A stretch of 64,000 bases of DNA, taken from Ptychodera flava (lineage: Eukaryota > Hemichordata > Enteropneusta > Ptychoderidae). Below, in pieces: positions 48,761 to 58,822 of this stretch. The first letter of the stretch is position 1, and every line of letters begins with the position of its first letter. The notes beneath the pieces are model-generated. The model was given only the letters and a program-made list of their open reading frames with translations, had not been told where the DNA came from and did not search any database. Where the stretch lies: the NCBI RefSeq assembly GCF_041260155.1, contig NC_091932.1:29930338-29994337 (forward strand), read 5' to 3'. A program made the position numbers and the translations under genes.

Positions 48761-49059
48761 TTGTAATTTTCCTTTTCTAATTCCAATTTCTTAAGCTCCA
48801 AATCTGCCTGTATTTCTAATTCTAATTTTTTGAGTTCGAAGGAAGACTCAGGCTCATAATCTTTTAAGGCAGACTCTTCAAAATGGCCAGAATTAACTAA
48901 ATGTTTTGCAATCTTGAACTGAATTTCTCGCTTGCGCATAGATCTTTTGACATCTACTTTAAGGAAATTTGCCAGTGCTATGAGGTTGTCTTTTCTGAGG
49001 GAATTAAATGTGTCCTGATCAAGGTCATCCATAAATTCGTCTGGCTTGAATTCCGCCAT
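48757..49059 (-). pseudogene. gag N-terminal part
   Basis: 100 residues from the first ATG (MAEFKPDEFMDDL...). It ends in a KLELE-rich coiled coil that continues, one frame over, in the next ORF; the stop overlaps the next ATG. A single-base change near 48757 explains the break. A programmed shift is less likely because the other breaks look similar. Confidence 0.85.
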
Positions 49060-49140
49060 GATTGAATTTCGCTGAGTTCACAGTATACAGTAGTTTTGAA
49101 AAGGCTGTCAAAATGTTGTCAAACGGCTCAAAATATTCGT

Positions 49141-49158
49141 ATCCCGGACAAGCCCCCA
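49141..49158 (-). other. primer-binding site, tRNA-Pro type
   Basis: On the minus strand, two bases inside the 5' LTR, TGGGGGCTTGTCCGGGAT matches the 18-nt site complementary to the 3' end of tRNA-Pro with one mismatch. Confidence 0.8.
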
Positions 49159-49160
49159 TT

Positions 49161-49732
49161 TGTTACGTGCAGAGAAAACGAACAAAAGGGTGAACTCAGT
49201 AGTTAACGTTTAAACAAAATTTATTACGAAAATAAAACTTATTGCTAAGTCAGGGATAGAGTACAAGCTTTAAAAGTGTACAGACTACTTATCTCAGCTG
49301 GGACGGCAAAGCTCCAGTCTCAGAGTTGTAACAGTCAGTCGGATGAATGAACAGTCCTTTGGCTTGCAGGCTTGAAGCTGCACAAAGTCCACAGTATAAA
49401 TCCAGCGTTGACAGTGAAGGTCTTGAAAAGTCTTGAGAATGACTACTGCTGGAGTTTAGTAACACACAAGAGACACGATCCCAAAAGTCTGACTGGAAGC
49501 TGTGCACGTCCCTTTTATAAAGGCATATAAGAACAATCTAGAACTTTTATTGACATGCTAATTACTGTTCTAAAATTATCTCCCTTACACAACTAATCAA
49601 CTTTCCAGAACATTCCAAACATGACTAATTGAATTCAAGGTTGTGAGGTCATCAAGGGCAGTGACCTTGAGAATGTTCTAGACTAATTGAACTCAGGTCA
49701 TGATGAGTGTGGGGGAAATGACCTACATAACA
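49161..49732 (-). repeat. 5' LTR (right)
   Basis: 572 bp, TGTTACGTGC...ACATAACA. The promoter of the element should lie here; on the minus strand, TATAAA-like sites occur (about 49395 and 49515 region, plus-strand tataaatcc and ttttataaagg). Confidence 0.95.
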
Positions 49733-49736
49733 ACAT

Positions 49737-50182
49737 TAACCATGTCATGTCAAGGTCCCACGCAAGTAGTTGATTATAGGAAAATCTAAATAAGTCGGAG
49801 CCAATTTCCAATTTCTAATTTCCTGATAACAATGGATGATTAAAGAAGACTTTTATGTTCCACGACGACGTTATGCGTACTCCTATATGCCAACACCTGA
49901 CTTCTGAAATGACATTTTTAGTCTAATTCGTAACTGCACATTGTCGATTGTCGACAAGAATTAAGGTTGGCCGAATAATGTACCGCGCACAGAGGGTTAT
50001 TTCTAATTCTCAAGTTCAAGTCAAGAAAGCTTATTGAATATCGAAAAATGGCCCAATTTCAATGCGCGACAACCAGATGAACTAATTGAATGATGGCATT
50101 TACCCCATATTCAACATCCTCTCTTTGATTTTCTTATGGAAAAATGGTTGGCCGAATAATGTCACGGATTGATAACCCGTAC
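49737..50182. mobile_element. remnants of GGCCAACC-family repeats
   Basis: Minus-strand-type anchors of the 23.07 kb family occur: gagccaatttccaatttct near 49799, ggttggccgaataatg at 49965 and 50147, and tcacggattgataacccg at 50161. The last abuts the TIR element at 50189. Confidence 0.5.
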
Positions 50183-50635
50183 GTGTCGAATCCGTGGCAC
50201 AATTCGGCCAACCAATAAACCAATTTGCATTTTCAAAAAAGAAAATCGAAATGGAGCTAATTTTCAATTTTCAAATGGTTTTGTCATCTTGATTATTAAC
50301 TTTTAGGCCTATTTCTAAATTTAAAATCTTTGGGCTGAGATTAAAATATAGGAAACAGGTGTATACTGCTGTGAGGATGGCACTTTACGGCCATTCAAAT
50401 TTCCCTCTGACAAACTCTATTTCCCACAATTCGTATTTCCGTTTTTTCAATTTCCAATATACCAAATGTCCGATTTTCCCATTTCATTTGGGGCGTGGCA
50501 GCTGATAGTATCTATCTTTGGCCTAGGAATGCATCAAATTGTGACAGTTGTTTGCGCGGGTAACCTGTTCAATGGATCGAGTAACGAACATACAAGGAAC
50601 AATAGTGTTGCGGCCGCCGGAAAGGAAAGTCCGAT

Positions 50636-50965
50636 ATAATCAGTTTGACCTGACCTGCTGAAGTTTTGCGCGCTTCCCGTCAACGTCGCAAACTGGAACA
50701 TTGTGTAAAATTGTGACAGTCATCAGCCCAATCAGAGCGCGGCATCCACATTTAATTTTATCTGATCGATTTGTTCAGCTGTCAATCTTTGTATGCAATG
50801 ATAATCAGTTTGACCTGACCTGCTGAAGTTTTGCGCGCTTCCCGTCAACGTCGCAAACTGGAACATTGTGTGAAATTGTGACAGTCATCAGCCCAATCAG
50901 AGCGCGGCATCCACATTTAATTTTATCTGATCAATTTATTCAGCTGTCAATCTTTGTACGCAATG
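50636..50965 (+). repeat. tandem pair, 2 x 165 bp
   Basis: Units 50636-50800 and 50801-50965, each starting ataatcagtttgacctgacc; they differ by only a few bases. Confidence 0.95.
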
Positions 50966-51497
50966 ATGTTCTCCTCATATCATAGTTTTAATCCGTATGC
51001 CGGCTCACTTTATAAATTGCACCCGTTCCAACCCGATCCAAATCTTGACCTTAAAGGCGTTTGATATCATGTTTGAGACATCATCGTCTAACAGTTCGTT
51101 CAGAGATACCACTTGCCCTGGGCAAAACATTTTGGAGATGAACACCTATTTCGCGGTGACTTCTTCCTTTATCACCCATTTCTTGAATTTCCTGCGGCTG
51201 AACGCGCACCCGCACTCTACCAACCAAAGAACAGCTTTTTTCTTGTCTTCCAGTATGTGAGACGATGTTAGGGATTGGCCAGTTTGTTCAGCCTCGCGCG
51301 CTCTGTACGTACGTGTGTAGTACTAGTACACACACTCCAGAGTTTGCAGAAGCCGTCTGAGATAGCGTTCTACATTTGCACTATAATGCGGAAGAAAAAA
51401 TGTTGACATTTCGGTAGAAAAAATGTTGACATTGCACTAAAGCGGTCACTACTCTGACAATTTGTAGCTGTGGAAACGCAGCTATCGTTGGCGGGGT

Positions 51498-51698
51498 CAC
51501 AGTCGCTTGGTGGGCTATTCAGCTCTGGGACTATTCGCCCCATAGACGAGTGTACAGAAGCGACACTCGTCTATGGGGCGAATAGTCCCAGAGCTGAATA
51601 GCCCACCAAGCGACTGTGACTTGAGGTATTTCTCGCTCCTGTACACTCGTCTATGGGGCGAATAGTCCCAGAGCTGAATAGCCCACCAAGCGACTGTG
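51498..51698. mobile_element. nested MITE with 58-bp TIRs and an inverted third copy
   Basis: Ends CACAGTCGCTTGGTGGGC (51498-) and GCCCACCAAGCGACTGTG (-51698) form 58-bp inverted repeats. GCGGGGT lies directly on both sides (51491-51497, 51699-51705). A third copy (51563-51620) sits between the arms in the same orientation as the right arm, so the left arm can pair with either one. Confidence 0.85.
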
Positions 51699-51706
51699 GC
51701 GGGGTA

Positions 51707-51808
51707 TAGCGTGCGCCGCTATGCGGGTCATCAAAAGGAGGGGTTGACCTTTGATGACCTTTTGATGACCTGCATAGCCACGCACCCTACCCCCGCCAAC
51801 AGATAGCT
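51707..51808. repeat. hairpin core of the surrounding element
   Basis: gctatgcgggtcatcaaaag (51718-) pairs with cttttgatgacctgcatagc (-51781). The pairing extends outward through gtgcgcc/cacgcac and, past the nested insert, through gcagctatc-ttggcgggg (from 51478) with ccccgccaacagatagctgc (to about 51808). Confidence 0.75.
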
Positions 51809-52689
51809 GCACAGCTAGACAATTTGATGTCCCAGTGAAGAATGTAAGATGTATAATAATAAGATTATCACGAAAATACTGCAAAGGATGCACTATGACA
51901 TCGGCGCCGTGCATCACCCTCCGCTTCGCGTCGAGCGATACGCTGCGCCAATGTCCTCGTGAATCCTTTGCGGTAAGCTTATTTTCGTAATAACCTCATA
52001 TTAGTAAAGTTACGCGCCCGAAAGGCGCGCCGAAAAATGAAACTGAATGATGAAATCCATGGCTAGCACGATGCATACTAGGCAAGTATGAGCCGTGTCG
52101 AAATTTAAAAAAAACACTGACCCCCAATTGGGCATTTCAAAATAGGTGACCCCATCACCAAAGTGAAAAACAGGGTGACCCCCATGAATCCACCGGCCTC
52201 CAAGGCCGAAGAAACTGACCAGTCCCTCATTCCCGCTAATTTTTAAAAGTATCTTGTGCCAATCATCGTAACCAAGCCCTGCCCTAGTACATTTGGTCAC
52301 ACTGAGATAAATGTTACACCTTAATTCCAATTCGATACAGTTATTTCCGCCATAGTATGAAAAGATACTGGGCCACGCCCCAAATGAAATGGGAAAATCG
52401 GACATTTGGTATATTGGAAATTGAAAAAAACGGAAATACGAATTGTGGGAAATAGAGTTTGTCAGAGGGAAATTTGAATGGCCGTAAAGTGCCATCCTCA
52501 CAGCAGTATACACCTGTTTCCTATATTTCAATCTCAGCCCAAAGATTTTAAATTTAGAAATAGGCCTAAAAGTTAATAATCAAGATGATAAAACCATTTG
52601 AAAATTGAAAATTAGCTCCATTTCGATTTTCTTTTTTGAAAATGCAAATTGGTTTATTGGTTGGCCGAATTGTGCCACGGATTGTGTCG

Positions 52690-55540
52690 GCAGTGAATTA
52701 AGACTACCCTTTGTAAGACAGTTACGATTCCAAACAAATTTGTTGCTTTCACAAGTTTCCCTTCAAATACAACATTTATGTTCGTCAAAAAGGGAAAAGT
52801 ATGCAGACCTACCAAAGCCGTTTGTAACGACTTTCGAAACACAGTGAGCAATGAAATGACAAAGGTACTTCACAATGCTTGCCATACAGGATGGAGTTAC
52901 TAGCTCCACTCCTAACTCCATGATTTTAGAAAGCCACTAACCATGAGGTAGGAAAGAACTCTTTTACCTCCATGGACTAACGTACGCGTTGCCGGAAAAA
53001 TAAAACCACGGAAGTTACTACCAGTATTTACTTAAAGCAATTTTCTGTCACGGTATCAACAGATGCCCAATGGTATTTGGCCGGTATGAGTCAATAGTGC
53101 TCGTCTATGAATATGCCGTAGCTGTATATTAAAATGTATAAAGGCTTACTTGGCGTACATAATGACACATGCGCAATTCTTTGATCAATAGGTCGAAAGG
53201 TTCGGTATTCTCCCATAATATGCACATCAGGAAACTTCCTAAAATAATAGTTTATTATCTATATCAAATTAACGAATGGAATAGCGTAATCGCCAGGAAC
53301 AAACAAAATGACCAGAACGACGGAGGTTTAGGATAAAATGTCAAATTATCGCTCTTGAGGATTGGCCTAATTTAGGGTTCATTTTGTCGCAAAGCGAATT
53401 AGCAAAAAGTACGATTGAAAAGGGTCACACGTACCATTCCACCGAAATCATTGTAGTGCAGGACGACGTGGCAATCTGTTAAAACCCCAGTTGTAATTTT
53501 GCGAGTACTTCGTGTTTGCTTATATGTTTCCAATGAAAACAACACATTAAAACGAATACTTGGTCACCCTGTTCATCAATCATGACAGCCAACACTCAAA
53601 AGAAATCGATCGAGCATAAAGGGAAACAAAGTCGGCGATGACAGAAACATTTATGAAACTACTCTTCAGATGTGTTTACCTGGCCAGGTGCAAAGTCGAA
53701 CAGTCACAAACTTGACTGATCACGACATATGGTCGGAAAACATAAACATAAACAACATCCTTGACAGGCATACTCTGACTAACACAGAAGGTGTCACAAT
53801 CTATAGCGCAAATAGCATGAGCAAGGTGTCTTTCTCAAATGTATGCATAGACCATATAATCAGCACATCTGTACAGTGGCAAGCTCGGAAATTAGATGAC
53901 GAAACATAGAACGTTGAATTCGTTTGCACAGCTTCACTTTTTAGATCTCCGTCTCTGTCCCTTTATTATGGTATTTAGTGGTGAAATCGTCTATGATTTT
54001 GTATCAGACGTGACCTGGTGACCATTGTGATCTTTATTATGTACGGCAATGGCTAAAAATAAATGAATTTTCGTCTTTTATTCGATGACGACATAGGATG
54101 CTTGGTTCGGGAAACATACCAGGAGTTAAGATGACCCCAAGGGCATACGAAATTTTAAGGTAGCTCAAAGTTTGAAATAAATTCAACGCAATCAATGCAC
54201 TTGTAGTATTGACCAATGATAGCCGTCCTATACCTAACTCTATTTTCGTTAGCAGCACAGCCAGCGGTAGAAATAGGTCATGCAACCAGATCGTGCTGTA
54301 CTGACGCATGTGTATCAGTGAGCCGCTTGTGGCCGCCGTAGGCGGCCAGTTGCGCGAGCTGCTATTGCGCCGTTTGGCAATCCAACTTCATCGGAGGTTA
54401 TACTTCAGTTTCAGAGTAAAGTTTAACACTTTAAATATATTAAGATGTCGACACTGGTTTTCACAATTTGATGGACGTTTATGTTTAAGTTCAATAGCAG
54501 GGTTCTCAGCTGCACTCAATAAGCATCGATATTTTTTCTGTGGCAGGGATCATGAAAGATTCCCCCTGGCTTCAGCCAAAGTAAACATCGACTTGGTTTT
54601 AAAACACCGTCACTGATTGGTTAGAGCTCCATATATGGAAGATTTTTGCCCAATAGAAAATATCAAAACAAAGTGGCTCTACTACTCTTAGTATTTATCA
54701 TGAGAGATTGACCATGCCCAAACTAACTGGTAGTGAGTACTTTATCGACGAACGGCAAGGTTGTTTTGGTTCGCTGGACCAAAATTTAGTGAGGGTAACA
54801 GATATTTTCTTTCACCCAAATTTTGTAGTATTTCCAGAAATGTTTTCCGGAAATCATGGCTTGGCCAGCATCGACATATACCCCTAAACAAAATGCGGTA
54901 TACAGGTAGACTTTGCCGGTAACACGGTCATGTAAATGCTCGCCTTTTACCCTTTAAAATTGTGACACTATGACATTTGACCTGGGTCAAAGGTCATAAA
55001 GGTCTTAATTAGGCTCCTCAAATAACGAGATCTTATGTCTAAGATTGGCCCTGGGGTTTTTAAGTGCGGCCGCAAACCCCTTCCACTTCTCTCAGCAAGT
55101 GCCCCTTGGGGTAATTATAGTAGTTATACCAGTCAGTCATCTCCAAGAATTTATCGCCTTTTTAGAAGAGGAATTTGTGACCGGATTGGGCAAAACTGTA
55201 ATTGAGTACTAGCCTCCTAACTCTTTCATTGTAAGCTGAATGTACATTTTTGTTGCAGTACGAATAAAATATTTAAAAGGTATTTGCATTGTCTTCTCGT
55301 AAGCTTACATTACCGTTATTGACTTGCGTAAATATATTAAAATTACTAACCAAACTTTTTAAAACCATGGAATCTTTTCAGTGGTACTTCAGAGTTTAAA
55401 CGACCTAAACGAAAGTTTTACTTTCTTAAGGATACCTTGTACTTTGTGTTCTCAACTTACACGAAACAGGTTCATGACCTCCATGACCTATCTGAATTAC
55501 AGTTGAAATATTATGTACGAATCGTGATATTGGCATGTGC
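52690..55540. other. no convincing gene
   Basis: Plus-strand frames at 53670-53909 and 54308-54616 have no domain and weak splice context. No clear repeat family. Confidence 0.4.
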
Positions 55541-55559
55541 ACTTTTTCTCAAATGTATT

Positions 55560-55731
55560 TTCAGTGGTGCAGTTGGACTTTTGTGACCCATTTATCGCTG
55601 CGATCGATATAGTTCGCTACCTTGATATTAAAACTCTTCAACAAGATACTTATAGTTGTCCTGTCAAGGTGCTGTCGAATAGGACCATGGTCTTCAGCAG
55701 TGTAGACGACATGGAAGACCGTGAACAATGA
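55560..55731 (+). CDS. possible terminal exon, unknown
   Basis: An acceptor (aaatgtattttcag) precedes an open frame of about 55 residues (VQLDFCDPFIAAIDIVRYLD...), ending DDMEDREQ and a stop. No upstream exon was found, so it is speculative. Confidence 0.25.
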
Positions 55732-56577
55732 AAGGTGTCGCCATGCATAGAAATTTCCTATGCGTTCGCTTGTTTGTTTTTGGTAAGACTGTTCATGTGA
55801 CCCGAGACTGAAAGCAAACTTTGAAATTTTGACAATAATTATAAATGACGATTGACATTTCAGAGTGTCATTAGAACATACCTAGCAACACAATTTGTAG
55901 TTTAACGAGTTAAAATACGGGTTGATATTGGTACCCTTTAAACTATAGGAGAATGGCAATAAAGGCATAGCATGTATGATAACACTTAATAATACCAAGG
56001 TGGGACACGCTCAGCGTACGATACATCAGAAACAAACAGAATAAACTACCGGACGTCAAATAATCTACCTCAGACGACCATAAATGCCTCCAAATGATTA
56101 TTCATCCAATGTGACCGACCATCAAACGTTACAAGTACCAAAATTTGAGTGCCTGCTTACTCCATGCACACATCGAACACTTGCAACCTGTCCGCCATAC
56201 GTGGCAAGTTGATACATTACTCTTTCATGAAAGGCAGGTAGTATACTTTGCAACATTACCCACTGCTCTAGTTTCCCGGAAATAACACACCTGATAGGTT
56301 TCAAGGCTCGATAAAGACGAAGTTCCTCGTTGCTTTTCGTCACTCGTATGATCGACAAACACTGTTGACGGTAAGCTGATGATTATTAATTCTACAACTA
56401 AGCATCTATGTTGTTGATGAATGTTTCGGCATTTGGTTTGAATTTCATTCACGAGACAGAAAATCTTTTCCCAGCGTCAGACAGACAACAAACTAAAGTT
56501 AGTCGGTTTTGTCGGCAAGTCGATAGATCAATTGAGATATTGTTATTGAATTTCTGCATTTAATTAGTCAATACTGT

Positions 56578-56932
56578 TTTTAAATATGTCTGCAATTTAT
56601 ATTTTCTCAGCGCTTCATAGGAGACCTTTTTAGTCGTCTACTGGGTACGGAGAGAGTTGGTAAAACGAAAGTGCTTCGTGCTTGACGCCATCCCGTGTAA
56701 TATATATTTCAGTATTGAACTGTTTACAGTAATCAAATTGATGAGTGTAAACGTTTAAATTAATGACTGTAAACACTTACACATCAAAATATATATTACA
56801 CAGGATGACGTCAAGCACGAAGCATTTTTGTTTTGCAAAACAAGGCCGAATTCCTCTACGTACCCAGCAGACGACTAGAACAGGTCACCTATGAAGCACT
56901 GAGAAAAATTGCAATGCAGACACATTTGAAAT
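56578..56932. mobile_element. foldback MITE, about 350 bp
   Basis: tctcagcgcttcataggaga and gtcgtctactgggtacg near 56608-56650 recur inverted as cgtacccagcagacgac and tcacctatgaagcactgaga near 56855-56902. The pairing continues inside (gcttcgtgcttgacg) and weakly outside. No coding sequence. Confidence 0.7.
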
Positions 56933-57537
56933 GCAGACATGTGTAAAAACAGAATTGATGAATCAAAAGCAGCGATACAATAAATAACAATGTCTTGATG
57001 TTGGGAGATGACTTATTGTACTGCGACGTACGTGTTTGATTGCATGTGTACAGAAGAAAGGATTATAACTGTGAGATGCAGCCACTGTGGAAACAAGGAA
57101 CCACAACAGTTGGCCTATATGAATTGTTCTTCGTGTTTATTTCACTAATAAAAGGATAATGACTCCCGGTGATTACGTTGTCCTCTAAGGAATCCAATGT
57201 GAAAAACGAAACGTACATTTAGGAAATTGGTTTAATAATTGGATGAGTAGTCATTCCAACTTTTCCCCACACAGAAACTGGGCAGTTTGGATTATTCATA
57301 CCTATCTTAATCCTACTGTTCGTAATGTTTATGTTGTAAACACATCTATCGCACACTTTAAACACCTTTCCCGGGTTCTTGAACCCGGTTGGTCAAAATT
57401 GGCTGTTCTGGCCTTTTTGATCACCCCTCTTAAAATGCTTGGATAGTTGACTTGGAAAACAATTAACATTAAAAGTTTCATTAGCAATTAAGCCAAACAC
57501 CGGAGACATCATGAGACACGAACAATCGCAACAACAC

Positions 57538-58025
57538 CAATTCAAAGAAAAGTCAAATTGGACTCCACGAACAGCAAAAAATACAAAAACCTGAAAGCTA
57601 TCTGAAGCTGCTAAACTCGCACTTCTAGAGATACCCTCTCAAACAAGGAAACAAAACATGTCGCGTGCCCAAAGAATCGCGATAAACCAGCTTGCAAACA
57701 GTAGACAAATTACCGTAAAAAACCTTTGACAAGGGTCGGGTTTTGTCTATGTCAACACAAAAGATTACGTACACGAATGCGAAAGGCAATTACGCAACAC
57801 TAAGTATTATACACAACTAGCCAGTGACGACACAGAACAAATAGTAAACAAAGTACACGAACTATTAAACAAAATGTACGAGAACAAACACATCGATCAT
57901 GATACTTGTAAGTATCTTGATCAAGAAAACATAAAATCCGTACCCCGCAGTGGTACTTATTTCCTAAAATTCACAAACCTCGGCAAAATTCTAAAAGACA
58001 CACTATTCAAAACAAATTTACTGAA
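57538..58025 (+). pseudogene. Penelope-like reverse transcriptase N-terminal remnant
   Basis: The frame reads NWTPRTAK, then QRIAINQLANSRQITVKN, then GSGFVYVNTKDYVHECERQL and RNTKYYTQLASDDTEQ, broken by stops near 57590 and 57729. This matches the conserved region ahead of the RT fingers in Penelope-like elements (an Asp-Lys-Gly block, a Y-E-RQL block, then a KYY block). The catalytic palm is absent. It lies inside inverted repeats (57257-58663), so a DNA element may have carried or captured it. Confidence 0.55.
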
Positions 58026-58585
58026 GTAAAGAAACATAGAACAAACAAACTGAACCACCAAACGGACTCACAACGAGACCCAAACATTAATATACTTGCC
58101 TCGCTACTCGAAGAGCAAGACCACTAAAATGCATTAAAATAATTTTTCACAAACACAAACTAAGGAAAGAATCTACACTGCGACTGATGAGAAACCACAC
58201 TCGGGTTTCGAAACGCAAGCGTCAAAGGGCCACTCTATCAACTCTGTTACACAATAGGTCCGGCTGCGTCTCGCCATCATTTCCCCACACAAACAAAACA
58301 TTACCGTACACACTGATCCAAACTTCCCTACAAATATCCGAGGCGAAACAAACATTTTTGTTAACACAAACAATCGGATAAGAATGTAGGAACACATTTT
58401 TGAAACGAATCAAACACAAACTCGACACAAAAACATTTTGGATAGTTAGGTGGGAGCGTCTTTCACACTTTTTACATTCATTGCTCTCGTGTGGGGCGTT
58501 GTCAACCTGATGTAATCGCAAACCTCAGATTTCCATCTGATATAGGTTGTACGTAAACAAGAAAAGTAAACTCATGAATTTTAAT

Positions 58586-58639
58586 AGACGGGGTGGCTGA
58601 GACCAATTTCAATAGAGATTGGTCTCAGCCACCCCGTCT
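58586..58639. repeat. perfect 21-bp hairpin with 12-nt loop
   Basis: Arms agacggggtggctgagacca(a) at 58586-58606 and its exact reverse complement at 58619-58639. The GC-rich stem stands out in AT-rich DNA. Its flank (aaactcatgaattttaatag) recurs inverted at about 22977-22998, so it belongs to a repeat family. Confidence 0.9.
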
Positions 58640-58706
58640 AAGTCTGTGTGGGGAAAGTTGTCATGGTGTAGTATGGTGAAATAACTTACACGTTTACACA
58701 CGTCAC

Positions 58707-58708
<2 letters not shown>

Positions 58709-58779
<71 letters not shown>
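58709..58779. repeat. (CT)n microsatellite
   Basis: CT tract of about 70 bp, ending about 43 bp before the first ATG of the fucosyltransferase-like gene, so it lies in its proximal promoter or 5' UTR. Confidence 0.95.
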
Positions 58780-58822
58780 TACTGTAGACAGTCAAAGCTG
58801 AATATCTGACCAGAAACTAACC

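Larger units (their letters stand above)
43569..49732 (-). mobile_element. full-length Gmr1-like Ty3/gypsy LTR retrotransposon
   Basis: Two LTRs, primer-binding site, polypurine tract and all retroelement domains lie in one orientation. On the minus strand the order is gag, protease, integrase, reverse transcriptase, RNase H. Placing integrase before RT is the Ty1/copia order, but the RT and integrase sequences are Ty3/gypsy type; this combination defines the Gmr1 group described in deuterostomes. A 4-bp target duplication ACAT flanks it (43565-43568, 49733-49736). The coding region is broken by about six single-base frameshifts while the LTRs differ by only three single-base indels. Confidence 0.9.
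50189..52683. mobile_element. TIR element, 2.5 kb, about 315-bp arms
   Basis: Arms 50189-50503 and 52370-52683 are near-perfect reverse complements, starting AATCCGTGGCACAATTCGGC. GTGTCG occurs directly on both sides (50183-50188, 52684-52689), a likely 6-bp target duplication. The arms end in the same GGCCAACC motif as the repeat family at 23.07 kb, linking the two. Inside are a 165-bp tandem pair, a nested palindromic insert and a second hairpin. No transposase ORF was recognised. Confidence 0.85.
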
